Positions 22,692 to 34,300 of a stretch of 64,000 nucleotides of DNA are shown one piece after another. Made by a program: the position numbers and the translations under genes. Every line of letters begins with the position of its first letter. Position 1 is the first letter of the stretch. Source of the stretch: Bullera alba (lineage: Eukaryota; Basidiomycota; Tremellomycetes; Tremellales; Bulleraceae). The notes beneath the pieces were generated by a model that had not been told where the DNA came from, searched no databases, and saw only the letters and a list, made by a program, of their open reading frames with translations. The stretch lies in assembly GCA_001600095.1 (NCBI GenBank), contig BCIX01000002.1, positions 2,356,001 through 2,420,000 on the forward strand, read 5' to 3'.

Positions 22692-23327
22692 ATGTCCATC
22701 GACGGGTACTTCCAGTGGGACCGCGACTCGAGCGAGGAGTCGGAAACACAACGACGTTCATCTTCTGAATCCGAGGAGGATAACGCTATGGCCTCTTCAC
22801 CAGATAGCGAGGACTTTGATTTTGACTCTACGTCTTCATCGTCTCGTACCACCATCACATCCTCGAGGACGAATACGACCACCGCTGTGCCTTCTAGAGT
22901 TTCCATTCACTCCGCTCCCGCCTCCACGGCCGTATCGCCCGTCAAGCAACCCACCGCATCTATGTCCACTTTCCAATCGTCAGTAACCCAACCCCATCCT
23001 CGATCGTCAAGCACCACAGGGTCGCTTGCGCCTCGACCTTCGAGGAATGCCAGGATACCGGCTCTATCCCCTCTCACAACGAACTCCACCTTGGCCTCGA
23101 ATCCGAAACCCAGCGGATTGCCATTGGGACAAGGCGCATTGCCAAAGGCCCAACCCCTGGCTAGGGCTCTTTTCGCAAGAAAGCTCAGTGGCACGGATAC
23201 ACCCCACGCTGGCATGACGGCCGGTGGAAAGAAGAAGGGTGGAAGCACCAAGATTATCGTCCCGACAAAGAGTTTCAGGACGACGTTCGAGCTCGACCTC
23301 ACGGCCAGCGAACTCGCTAGGAAGTAG
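22692..23327 (+). CDS. Serine-rich protein of unknown function
   Basis: Single-exon 211-codon ORF with no domain I recognise. The N-terminus (MSIDGYFQWDRDSSEESE) is acidic and Ser-rich and looks like a casein-kinase-type target region with DSEDFDFDS. The middle is a low-complexity Ser/Thr/Pro linker. The C-terminal third is more ordered: PLARALFARKLSG, then a basic GGKKKGGSTKIIVPTKSFRT and a short amphipathic tail ELDLTASELARK. Codon use resembles the neighbours, and the ATG follows a pyrimidine-rich leader, supporting a real gene. It is convergent with AP-3 sigma, about 300 bp apart. Confidence 0.65.
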   Translation: MSIDGYFQWDRDSSEESETQRRSSSESEEDNAMASSPDSEDFDFDSTSSSSRTTITSSRTNTTTAVPSRVSIHSAPASTAVSPVKQPTASMSTFQSSVTQPHPRSSSTTGSLAPRPSRNARIPALSPLTTNSTLASNPKPSGLPLGQGALPKAQPLARALFARKLSGTDTPHAGMTAGGKKKGGSTKIIVPTKSFRTTFELDLTASELARK

Positions 23328-23630
23328 TGCTGTATCCCAACGACGAATCGCCATACGAACACACGAGCATGATATGCAACCGAACGCAACGACTGCCGGA
23401 ACCAACATGTACATACAATACCATTCATCGACCAACCTGCATTGTACAATACCCAAGACTCAGCAGAAAGAACGACAAATTCAAGTCGACACCGCCGTGC
23501 CTCCTTTTGTGAAGGGGTTGCTGGGCGAGAAAGTAGTAATATGACATGTTTGTACAAATGAATAAAGTATCCTGCTACACTTATATCTCGCCCCTGTGAT
23601 CCCCATCTCAATCGTGGCCTTCCGCGACCC

Positions 23631-24602
23631 TCACACTCCCATGGCTGCCAACCAGCGCCGAGGCCCGTCAGAGCTGCCTCCTCTGCCTAGCCCTCTGGCC
23701 CCAGCGCCATTGGCCAAGACGTTGGGTATGAGGGGGTTGGCCGATGCGGCCGAGGCTTTCCTGTTCCCCGCCGAGGCCCGTACTGCTCGGAATGATCTGT
23801 AAGCTGATGTCCAAGAGGGAGTCTTGTTCGACAGCTCCTACTTACCACACGCTGAGATCTCGTTGATATTGGTTTCCAAGACCAGTCCACCTTGAATTAT
23901 CTCCCCGAGAACATGATGGACCTAGGCAGAGGAGGTCAGCTTCGCTCCAGGATGGCAGGCCAGAGGCAGCTCACCTCGTCAAAGTGAAAGATAAGGTCTA
24001 ACTCGCATACGTTTTCAAAAGCCCTGTCCAGCGATTCCACCAGTACCTACAACGATCAGCGAGGTTCACGTCCTGGTCTATCGCCCACTGAGCTCACTTG
24101 GATCAGGTCTAGAATCCCCAACTCTGACTCTGCTCCGTCGACCACAAACCTACACCACGTCAGTCGCTTCATCGAGGATGCCATTGACCTAACAGCGAGC
24201 TTACACAAAGTAGAGCGTTGCGTAATGCCTATATATGACTCTTATATCGTCGTCGTTGTTTCGCCCGCCAATGTCCCTCGATTTCCCTTTGACCTCGCTG
24301 GATCTGCCGGACTGAGTGGATTGTGGGGAAGGGAAAACGAGGTCGGGCGCATCGAGGAAGTTGCAAACCCCGGCAGGACGGTCCGAGATCAGTGAGAATA
24401 TCTGGGCTATGAGTGTTTGCTGGACCAAGGGAGGGAGAGGGGTGTAGAACTTGGATAGACGTGGCTTGCCTAAAGAAGAAAGAGATCGTCAGCAGGCATT
24501 CAAGCCGGATGTTACCAGAGTTGGCGTTGTGGACAATTGCCAGATTAGATCCCAGTGCCTCGACGTACCGTGCGTGTTGAAGATCAAAACCGCTTGGATC
24601 AT
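23631..24602 (-). CDS. APS3: AP-3 clathrin-adaptor sigma subunit
   Basis: Small chain of the AP-3 adaptor that sorts cargo from Golgi/endosome to the vacuole. The first exon (ATG 24602) encodes MIQAVLIFNTHG. After an intron come KPRLSKFYTPLPPLVQQTLI and AQIFSLISDRPAGVCNFL, then an acidic/Ser insertion, and DIRVIYRHYATLYFVFVVDG, ESELGILDLIQVLVESLDRA and FHFDEVHHVLGEIIQGGLVL with ETNINEISA. The CNFL and RHYATLYFVF segments fit AP-3 better than AP-1/AP-2 sigma. The last exon gives the usual basic/Ala-Ser tail (VRASAGNRKASAASANPLIP) ending WLAAMGV at TGA 23631. About six introns. Confidence 0.88.
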
Positions 24603-25782
24603 GCTGGGCTCGGAGGCAGTACGCCAGCAGTCAAGCTCAGGATAAGCTGGGTCACTCTTGGCTGGGTTCTCTGGGTTCTAGAGATAGTCACCTCTTGCAC
24701 AATCAAGAGCTCATCCATCCATCCCTCGGCCAGACCCCGTGCCCAGCCCAGCGCACAGACACAGTTGCAGCCAGCAGCTGCTGCTCGCTCGCGGTCCGCG
24801 CCGGTTCGCTGATGAGCGGAGTTTGACCGCCTGTCCGTTCGGCCCTCTTGCGCCGATCAGCTGCTTAGCGGAAACATGAAACACTCTGCCAAGCTGCCGG
24901 CCCTTGCCCGCCTGTTCCTCAACTGTTCCTGCTGTTCCAAGGACAGCCTTTACAGACCGAGTACCAGCGTGGTGTCTACGAGTATCACACCGAGCTCGCT
25001 AGCTTGCTCTGATGGGGTAGTAGAGACGGCTGCTGAGACTCCCAGCGGATGACGGGTGGAATGTGGTCTCGCTCCGCCCATGTAGCTCCATGTTCTGTCA
25101 GACAGGGCTGGGGTAACCATTTGAGCTCGAGCTGCGAGCCTGGAGCCTGGAGAGGAGATGATCAGTCAAGTTACTCGTCAGCCGTGAGTCCGTTTCGGAC
25201 TTTCGAGTCCCAAGGACGTCGCTCCGTGTCGCGTTTCAGCCTCTCAGGATCTCAGGTCCGCATCCTTAGGCTGCTTTGTCCATTCGTCCACCCTGCGCTA
25301 GATGCATTGTCTGAGCGATCAGATCTCCGCATCACTCCCGCATCGCATGCAGACTGCTTGAGACTGCTTGACACGACCAGAACAACTTGCGCGACAGACG
25401 GAAAACCCGACCGGTGTGTTTGCGTCTGTTTGCGTGTTACACAGCCACGCCGTGTGGATTGATCGATGATGGGTGATGCATGATGCATGATGGCCGCTGA
25501 TGGCCGATGGTGGGGGAATGGAAGGGAATGGATAATTGCCCGCGTGGTGACTTGCTCACCGCCTTGTGTGTGAGACGGTGTGAACGGTGTCTACATCCCT
25601 TCCCCGTGCGAAAGGATGCCCCAATGCGCACCACGGAGGGCTGCATGCACGGGGACTTATGATCGCAGCGTTGAAGGAAGGGGTGAGGACGGGCCCATAA
25701 CATTGTCACTATCACATCTCGACATCTCATCGACTCTCATCTCTCACTGAGGCATACGGTTCAATACTGATCCATAGCCGAA
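24603..25782. other. Intergenic, 1.2 kb, divergent promoters of APS3 and RTA1-like A
   Basis: No gene seen. It contains short local duplications (for example GAGCCTGGAGCCTGGAG near 25138) and a GATG-rich stretch at 25465-25515 that includes the ATGCATGATGCAT 13-mer. Confidence 0.45.
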
Positions 25783-27463
25783 ATGGTCGACGTACTGCCC
25801 TGTAAGTCCTAGCAAGCTACTATGGCATCATTCACAGAACTGAGTCCTGTCAGGCAATCAAGGAAACCGAACCCTTGGGCTCTGCAACCCGCAACAAGGC
25901 TCGGCTAGCCTCCGAGGTGGTGGAGTTGATTACACAGATTATGGCTACCTCGTCGCCGACTGGTCCGTCTGGGTGTGAGTGGAACGTCGTGGACATATCG
26001 GTGGTTTGTGGAATTGTGGATTGTGGCTGACCTTGACTCTCAGCTTCTTCGTCGTTTTCCTTCTTGGATTCGGTGAGTAGGCTGTGAAGGGATTGATCGT
26101 CGTTGTTGACAATTGGCAGTCGTGCATATCGTTCTCGGAGTATGGAAGCGACAATGGTGGATGATTTGGACTGTGGGCATTGGTGCAGCGAGTGAGTCAG
26201 GCAAGCCATGAGTCAGAGGTTCGAGGCTGACAGGGCTCCAGTCGAGGTGGTAGGAGTAATTGGCGTCGTAGAGCTGCGATACGTCGATCTAATGGGCTGC
26301 AGTGGGGAGGTCGAATTTGGTCGATCCAGACGAAAGCCTGGGATGAGAACCTGGGTGGATTCTACTCCTACGACCACAACTCGTTCATCGTCCAGTGAGT
26401 ACAGCTTCGAACTAGAAGGACTGAGTTGTCACTGACTCGACACCGCAGAATCGTCACCTTGGTCATCGGTCCCACCTTCTTCTCGGCGGCCTTATACATC
26501 CTCCTGGGCAAGTGAGTGAAAGGTTGACACTAGGGATGAACCCTGTCGAGTGGCTGACTTAGCTTCGTATAGATTGATCACACATACTGGGTGAGCAGCG
26601 GGCTGTTGGGTCATGACAGTGCGACCAGCTTACGATGTTCAGCGGGCTCTACTGCTCTCTCACCCCACGATCCTTCTCCATCATCTTCATCTTTGCCGAT
26701 TTCCTCACGCTCTGTGTCCAAGGCGGAGGAGGTGGATGGGCAGGAACGGCGACGGACCCAGACGTTTCTGACAAGGGGGCCAAGTTGATGTCTGCGGGTG
26801 TTATCATCCAGCGTGAGTACATCAAGGCTATGTAGAAATCGGATCAGCACTGACATCAGTTCCTTCGCTCTCGTAGTCGTCGTCACAGCTGCTTTCATCG
26901 TCCTCTTGGCCGAGTTCGGCTGGAGGTACAAGAATGATCGACCGGCTCGAAAGCAACGACATCCCTTGCCAAACTGCGGGTCCCTACGACGTAAAGGTCC
27001 TGACCCGACCGCTCATGCCATCAACCTACCTGGCAGAGGCAACCACTTGGATTCCAATACGTCGAGTACCTCGGGCAAGAATGAGAGGGGCTTGACTTCG
27101 AGGGATATGGGGATTATCGGTCCGAAAGCCGTGTGGACCATGTTTTGGGTTTTGGTCTTCACCACACTCTTGATCGTCCTGCGGTGAGTCGAAGCGGTGG
27201 CCCAGATCAAAAAGGCGGGGACCCTGCTGATACGCCTCTTCAGATCATTCTACCGATCGATCGAATTGACAGATGGATGGCGTGGATCCGTCGCGGTGAA
27301 TCAAGCCCTCTTCCTCGGCATGGACGCCTTCCTCATGGTGAGTGATAAGAATCTGCTTGAGGCGACGTTCTTGACGAGGTTGAGTATGACTGACGTATCA
27401 TAGGCCCTATTCGTCTGGGCGTACATCCCCTTCCACCCTGGCTTCTATCTGCCGAGGCATTAA
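25783..27463 (+). CDS. RTA1-like seven-helix membrane protein, copy A
   Basis: Member of the fungal lipid-translocating exporter family (RTA1, RTM1, RSB1), linked to resistance to amphiphiles and sphingoid bases. Exon 1 (MVDVLP) joins an outer-face segment GNRTLGLCNPQQGSASLRG with a glycosylation site, then DYGYLVADWSVWV. Helices follow with VVGWGGRIW, ENLGGFYSYDHNSFIVQ, LVIGPTFFSAALYILLGKLI, YCSLTPRSFSIIFIFADFL, GGGWAGTA, AGVIIQ, and SFYRSIELTDGWRG, all hallmarks of the family. The tail ends PFHPGFYLPRH at TAA 27461. About ten introns, including microexons of 14 nt (26242-26255) and 18 nt (26573-26590). Tandem paralogue of the next gene. Confidence 0.9.
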
Positions 27464-28322
27464 GGGCGAGTATGAGACCAGCTCGGCACCCCGTCCGTGT
27501 TCCCCTTAGGTCTCGATAGCCTTCACTTATACCCATGTCTACCGCGTGGTTTCCACGATGGTCCTCCATGTTATGCAGGGTCGCTTCAGTTCCATTGTGT
27601 TCGGGGTGTACGATTCTATGTTATCACCAGTTCCAAGTCGGTTCCAAGACCTGTAGATGAAACCGATGCAAATATAGAGCTCGCTCTCTTGGCGCATGCG
27701 CGGAGGCGAAGATGACCGCTCCACGTGGCATTTGCCGACTGTAAGCTAACTTTTGGGACGGTCAACTCAATCCGTCCGTGTCTCGACCGTGTCTGCGTCT
27801 GTCTGGCATCTGCGCCCCACGTCCCTCGCCGTAACTTACCGTTGTCCTGAATCCTGAGCCTGAAGCTTGAGGCCTTGAGGGTGATTCAGGCTTCGGTAAA
27901 CTCCTCGATCCTGCCTGGTCCTGCTTCGGTTCAATCAGCGCCACGGGCATGTCGGACCTCGATCCCTCGACGGGGACCTACATAGCGCAAGGATCGAAGG
28001 CCGAAGCTATGCAATGGCGGCCATGCGAGGACATAGGAGACCTCTGAGCTTATTGTCGAGATGAGCAGGCTGTGCTTGCTCAACAACATCCAACACCGCG
28101 ACGAGACCACCAGATCTAGAGGTCTTCGGAGTGAGGGGCGGTGAGGGATATAATCTGACCGCTATCTGATATCGATACTCAAGGTATAAAGACAAGCAGC
28201 ATCGACACGGCAGTCATCCCGTCATTAATTATCTTCCCATCGATCTTGTCATTCTCCTCGACTGAGCTACTTTGTCGCAGTATCCAGCTCAGAGTTGATA
28301 AACAGGACACGCTCACGACATC
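27464..28322. other. Intergenic between RTA1-like copies
   Basis: Promoter of copy B presumably lies here. No gene or clear motif recognised. Confidence 0.45.
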
Positions 28323-30122
28323 ATGGTCGGGGTCACGCTATGTAAGTGTCTGATACCATTGTCCAGAAGGGCAGAACATAAAATTCATCACTGACAAATC
28401 TGTCCTTTAGGCAACGCCGGGAACAGCACACTAGGCCTTTGCAACACAGTCATCGGGAGCAATAACCTCGCGGAGGGCACAGTCGAATATTCATCCTATG
28501 GCTACTTACTCACCGAGTGGGCGGGTTACGTGTGAGTGATGAGCGACAAGTCGAGATCATATGAAGTTGAGCGTATGCTGAGATGTCTAACAGCTTCCTG
28601 GCAACGTATGCAGCTGCAGCTCGTGAGTCTAAAATCTGTACCCACGCCTACATGCCAGACCGAGGGCAAACAGCCAACAAGCGAAGGACGGCGTACTGAA
28701 CTTGTGCAGTGATCCTGCTCGCTTTGGGTATCTGGAGACGACACCCATGGACCCTAGCCACGGTTTGCCTCGGTGCCGCAAGTAAGTTAACAGTGCTCAG
28801 AAACGGGGAAAGAGTAGTGCTGATCCGAGTTTCAGTCGATGCTATTGGGGTGAGCGAAGGAAGATAGGCATCATATATCGGCCCTGTGACTGATGCACCC
28901 GTCCACAGTGGGGAGGCAGAGTGTGGGCTCGGTCGAGCGTAGTCTGGGACCAGAACCTAGGTGGATACTATGACTACAACTTCAACTCGTTCCTGATGCA
29001 GTAAGTGGTCGAGCGTGGACGATTGCTGGTGAGACATGCTGACTAGGGCGCAGGATCATCTGTCTGGTGATTGGACCTGTTTTCTACTCTGCGGCGAATT
29101 ACATTCTACTCGGGCAGTGAGTGTTTCGTGTACCCTCCTTCTTTGACCATGAGCTGACTCTCGTAGACTCATTCAGTTGACAGGGTGCGTTACATTATTG
29201 TTGTAAGATGCAGCAATCACGCACACTGACAGCCCGTTCTTAGCATGAGATACTGCTCCCTTACGCCCAAATCATTTTCCGTCCTCTTCTGCACCTACGA
29301 CTTCATCTGCCTTGTAGTCCAAGCGATTGGCGGTGCTATGGCCGGAACGGCTGACACGCATGAAGATGCGGATCAGGGGGCTATCATCATGTCGGCGGGT
29401 GTCATTATCCAGCGTGAGTGTCGGATGAGCTGCGTCCAGTCCTAACATCACATCTTATCCGTGGAATGAGAACGGACACGTGAGCAATTGTTGACGCTCG
29501 TCCAGTTGTCGTTACTCTGGCGTTCATAGTCCTCCTTGTCGAGTTCATCTGGAGGTACCAAAAGGACAGACCGGTCAAACGACAATATCACGCTCTCCCA
29601 AACTGGCGCTTCCTCGCTCGGCCCAAGAACGACACCGGGTCACTGTCCTCATACGGCGAACTCCATGGATCCACTGCTTCATCAGAGGTGGCCGAGAGGG
29701 ATTTGGAATCGACGCCGGGCGGACACAAGCGTCAAGATGTGGACATGGTCACCGGGGGCCGGGCGAGCCATGCTCTGGGTCGCAGAGGGGTGTGGACGTT
29801 GGTCGGGTTGTTGATTGTCGGAACGACGCTCATCATTGCGAGGTAAGTGGAAAGATGTGTATGCGGGGCTCTGGGTCTCTGACTTCGTATTGCTCAGATC
29901 TATATTCCGTTCGATTGAACTATTGGACGGTTGGTCAGGCAAGATTGCAGAAGACGAACCATTATTCTTGATCCTTGACGCGTTGCTGATGGTGAGTACT
30001 GGACCTGTCTCCCGTTGTAGCAAAGCTGATGTTGTATCGTCTTCTAGGTCCTGTTCGCTTGGATCTGGATCATCGTCTTCCCGGGATACATCCTTCCTCC
30101 CCGACAGAAGAAGAGCGTGTAG
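28323..30122 (+). CDS. RTA1-like seven-helix membrane protein, copy B
   Basis: Same family and same exon plan as copy A: MVGVTL exon, GNSTLGLCN ectodomain, YGYLLTEWAGYV, GWGGRVW, QNLGGYYDYNFNSFLMQ, LVIGPVFYSAANYILLGQ, YCSLTPKSFSVLFCTYDF, GGAMAGTA, AGVIIQ, FIVLLVEFIWRYQKDRP, a hydrophilic Ser/Gly loop (GSLSSYGELHGSTASSEVAE), RSIFRSIELLDGWSGKI, and a last helix ending PGYILPPRQKKSV at TAG 30120. The two microexons are conserved in length and phase (28836-28849, 14 nt; 29167-29184, 18 nt), which shows duplication of the whole gene rather than retroposition. Substrate unknown. Confidence 0.9.
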
Positions 30123-31385
30123 TAGACCATGGGAACGAAGCCAAGCGAAGATGATCGATGACTGTGAAAAGGCTGTTAGACCTTCTTAGACGATAGATAG
30201 AAGAGCTGTGAATATTAGAATTCAGGATGTTAGAGTGTAGCTGTGAGATGTAGATGTATGCCTCGAGATGTCAGCTAGGGATCCTGACATGGTTCGGCTC
30301 GAGTACTTGCTCACAGTCTGGTCAGATCGCAACTGGGGACTCAAGATCAGAGACGGAGTCCGCATGCTCTCGAGCATGTATCGACCTCCCTCAGGGAGTT
30401 TCTTCATCGTGTTGTGACATGTGCATAGAGCTTACTCAGTGGACTGGCGTACCGACCATACGCATCAGCTTGTTGCCACTTGCGCCCACGGCTGTCTGTG
30501 TGATGAGGACCTCAGGAAGAGTGACTGTTCGGAGAAACGACCCTGGAAGACACCCCACGGGCCGGCCCCGCCGCCCGGGTTTCGTTATCAGATCTTGAGG
30601 AAAGTGAGCATGTAGTGAGGTGTAGCGGGGTGTAGTACCGGGAGCTTGCTCTCGTATGCAGCGATGTCGAGATGCTCCCTCCAGAACGATTGCCACTGCG
30701 ACACCCCAGCACGAGAGGTAGTTAGTCACTCGAAGTTGCCTCGGTATAGGAATCCCCCGACGGAGGCACGGAGGAGCGGTGCGCCGCATCTTGCTCCGGA
30801 TTTGATGGAGACGGTCTGCCGATAGCCGGTGGTGTTGGTAGTCCAGCAACGAGTGCTTTGTCTACGGCTTTATCGGTGCATGGATCGTTAGTAGACGCTG
30901 CTGAGGAGGATCGATGTGTTGATATATGCGTGACTGGACAGGTCTGGAGAGGTGCAAGGTCAGACGGTGACCGAGAGCGAGTCACTGCCCCATGAGATCT
31001 GTAATCAACTGCTGCAGCCTGATTGGCTATCTTGCTGAATGGTGTAATTACGCCGAGCCAATCAACCCCTTATCCGCTAGATTTACTTCCGTCAATTCCG
31101 TCACGACTCATTCGAGCATCCCGACCCTGTGAGTAACTCGGCGAGCAACGACAACTTTCTTGAATTGCCTGAGAGCAACTCGTTGGCATTCAGTCCAGAG
31201 GAGTAGAGACGAACAGCGTCCGTTCAATCCATTCAGCTATCGAGCCCAAGTAGCTGGATCTCACACCAGTCGACTCCGCAGCACGCACATCCCTTGATAG
31301 GTCAGTCGTTATCGTCTCCATCACCCGTTCCCACGCTAACGAAGCAACAACGCAGACGTCGATCAATCACTCGGAAGGAACCACT
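30123..31385. other. Intergenic, 1.26 kb upstream of pyruvate carboxylase
   Basis: Likely long promoter/leader of PYC1. A minus-strand Ser/Pro-rich ORF of 87 codons (30722-30985) lies here, but I could not extend it to a convincing gene. Confidence 0.45.
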
Positions 31386-34300
31386 ATGGTCGAAGCCCAA
31401 GCTCCCGTAAGTTGACGTCCAACACTGCCGCCTCATGCTCGTTGCTAGCGCACGTGCGAGTGACCGAGTAGCCGTGACCATCCTTTGTTCTGAGACGCGC
31501 AGTTGGGTATAAGGAACACTAGCTGACCAACTGCTTTCTCACTTGCTGTCTGAATCACTCTCTACGTCGTCCACGACTATGACTCTACCCCACGCTCACC
31601 CTCACGCCCATACCCATCAACAGATCGAAGCCTGGGTGTCCCACCTTGGTATCGACACGTCGAGACCGGGTACACCATCCGGAAACCCCAGCAGTCCCCA
31701 GACGTGAGTCTTCACATACCACAGCCCTCAAGAACGTCTGCTCACACCTCTCTGTAGCATCACCGGCTTGAGAAAGAAACAGGCTGGTCATGCGGGTCCG
31801 CTCAAAAAGGTACTCGTCGCCAACAGAGGTGAAATCGCCATTCGAGTTTTCAGAACCGCCCACGAGCTGGCCATGTCCACCGTGGCCATCTACTCCCATG
31901 AAGACAGGATGAACGCCCACAGATACAAGTCCGACGAGTCATACTTGGTCGGCAAAGGAATGGCCCCAGTGGCCGCCTACCTCGCCCAGGAGGACATTAT
32001 CCGGATCGCCCTGGAACACGGAGTCGACATGATCCACCCAGGGTCAGTGGGAGTCTCCTGTCCGCAAGGATTGTGCTGACGTGTCTTAGTTACGGTTTCC
32101 TCTCCGAGAACGCCGAGTTTGCCAAAAAGGTCGAGGACGCCGGTATTGCTTTTATCGGACCCCGACCCGAGACCATCGACGCTCTGGGAGACAAGACCAA
32201 GGCGAGGACTTTGGCCATGAAGACAAAAGTCCCAGTTGTTCCCGGAACGCCAGGACCCGTCGAGTCTTATGACAAGGCCGCTGCCTTCATCGAGGAGTAT
32301 GGCTTCCCCGTCATCATCAAGGCTGCCATGGGCGGTGGTGGTCGAGGTATGCGAGTCGTCAGAGACCAGGAGAGCTTCAAGGAGAACTTCGAGCGAGCCG
32401 TCAGTGAGGCCAAGAGCGCTTTCGGCGACGGAACTGTGTTCATCGAGCGTGAGTGACCGGGTCATGGGTAAAACTGACAAGCAGGATTCCTTGATCGACC
32501 CCGACACATCGAGGTCCAGCTTCTTGCTGATGGCGAGGGCAACTGCGTGCACCTGTTCGAGCGAGACTGCTCAGTTCAGCGACGACACCAGAAGGTGAGC
32601 GAGGTGTACATGCATCCATTGAGCATACAATTGACCAATGTAAAGGTGGTCGAGGTCGCCCCAGCTCCTCACCTTGACGAATCGGTCCGACAAGCCATTC
32701 TCAACGACGCTCTCAGCTTGGCCAAAGCCGTCAACTACCGAAATGCCGGTACTGCCGAGTTCCTGGTCGACCAACAGGGTCGACACTACTTCATTGAGAT
32801 CAACCCCCGTATCCAGGTCGAGCACACCATTACTGGTGAGTGTGCGTCCTCTCTTTCCTGGTAGCTTGCTGATATTCGCGCAGAGGAGATCACCGGTATC
32901 GACATTGTCGCCGCTCAGATCCAGATCGCTGCCGGAGTCACCCTTGCTCAGCTCGGCTTGACCCAGGAGCACATCCACCGACGAGGATTCGCCATTCAGT
33001 GCCGAATCACCACCGAAGACCCTGCTCAGGGCTTCCAGCCGGACACCGGAAAGATTGAGGTGTACCGATCGGCCGGTGGTAACGGTGTGCGACTGGACGC
33101 CAGTTCAGGTTACGCCGGAGCGCAGATCACCGTGAGTCCTGATGACTCTTCAATAGCTGACGATCCAGCCTCACTACGACTCTCTCTTGGTCAAGTGCAG
33201 TGTCAGCGGTGCTACGTACGAGGTCGCTCGAAGAAAGATGCTCCGGGCTCTCGTCGAGTTCCGAATCCGAGGTGTCAAGGTGAGTCAACGAGCCTAGCTG
33301 GGCTAACATCAGACCAACATTCCTTTCCTTATCCGACTGCTCACGCACGCCGTTTTCGAGTCTGGTCTCACCTGGACGACATTCATCGATGACACTCCAG
33401 AGCTCTTCAAGCTTGTCCGATCGCAGAACAGAGCTCAAAAATTGCTCGGCTACCTCGGAGATTTGGCCGTCAACGGCTCCTCGATCAAGGGTCAAGCCGG
33501 TGAGCCCGGTCTCAAGACCGAGGCAATCATCCCAGAGATCAGGGACAATGTGGACTCGTCAAAGGTCATCGACACCAGCGTGCCATGCACCAAGGGATGG
33601 AGAAACATCATCGTCAACGAAGGACCAGAGGCATTCGCCAAGGCCATTCGAGCCTACAAGGGCTGTCTCATCATGGACACCACCTGGAGAGACGCCCACC
33701 AGTCTCTCCTTGCTACCAGGATGCGTACCATCGACATGGCCAACATTGCCAAGGAGACCTCTCACGCGCTACAGAACGCCTACTCGCTGGAGTGCTGGGG
33801 TGGAGCCACTTTCGACGTCTCGATGAGATTTTTGTACGAGGACCCATGGGACAGATTGAGGACGCTACGAAAACTCGTTCCCAACATCCCCCTCCAGGCT
33901 CTCGTCCGAGGTGCCAACGCTGTCGGATACACCTCGTATCCCGACAATGCCATTTACGAGTTCTCCAAGAAGGCCGTCGAGGCGGGTCTCGACATCTTCC
34001 GTGTCTTTGACTCGCTCAACTACTTTGAGAACATGAAGCTCGGTATCGACGCTGCCAAGAAGGCCGGTGGTGTTGTGGAGGGAACCATCTGTTACTCTGG
34101 TGACGTTGCCAACCCCAAGAAGACCAAATACACCTTGCAGTACTACCTCGACTTGACGCAGCAGCTCGTTGACGAGGGTATCCACGTTCTCGGTATCAAG
34201 GACATGGCCGGTTTGCTCAAGCCCCAAGCGGCAACGATGCTGATTGGTGCTATCCGAAAAGCCCACCCAGAGCTGCCAATCCATGTCCACTCGCACGACA

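Noticed and set aside
25438..25560. Possible tRNA or structured RNA in GATG-rich sequence
   Set aside because: No T-loop/anticodon arrangement could be drawn; it is simple-sequence DNA.
30722..30985. 87-codon Ser/Pro-rich minus-strand ORF
   Set aside because: Composition is possible for a fungal protein, but there is no supporting exon chain, domain or clear leader.
31977..32552. 191-codon minus-strand ORF
   Set aside because: Antisense shadow of the biotin carboxylase domain of PYC1.
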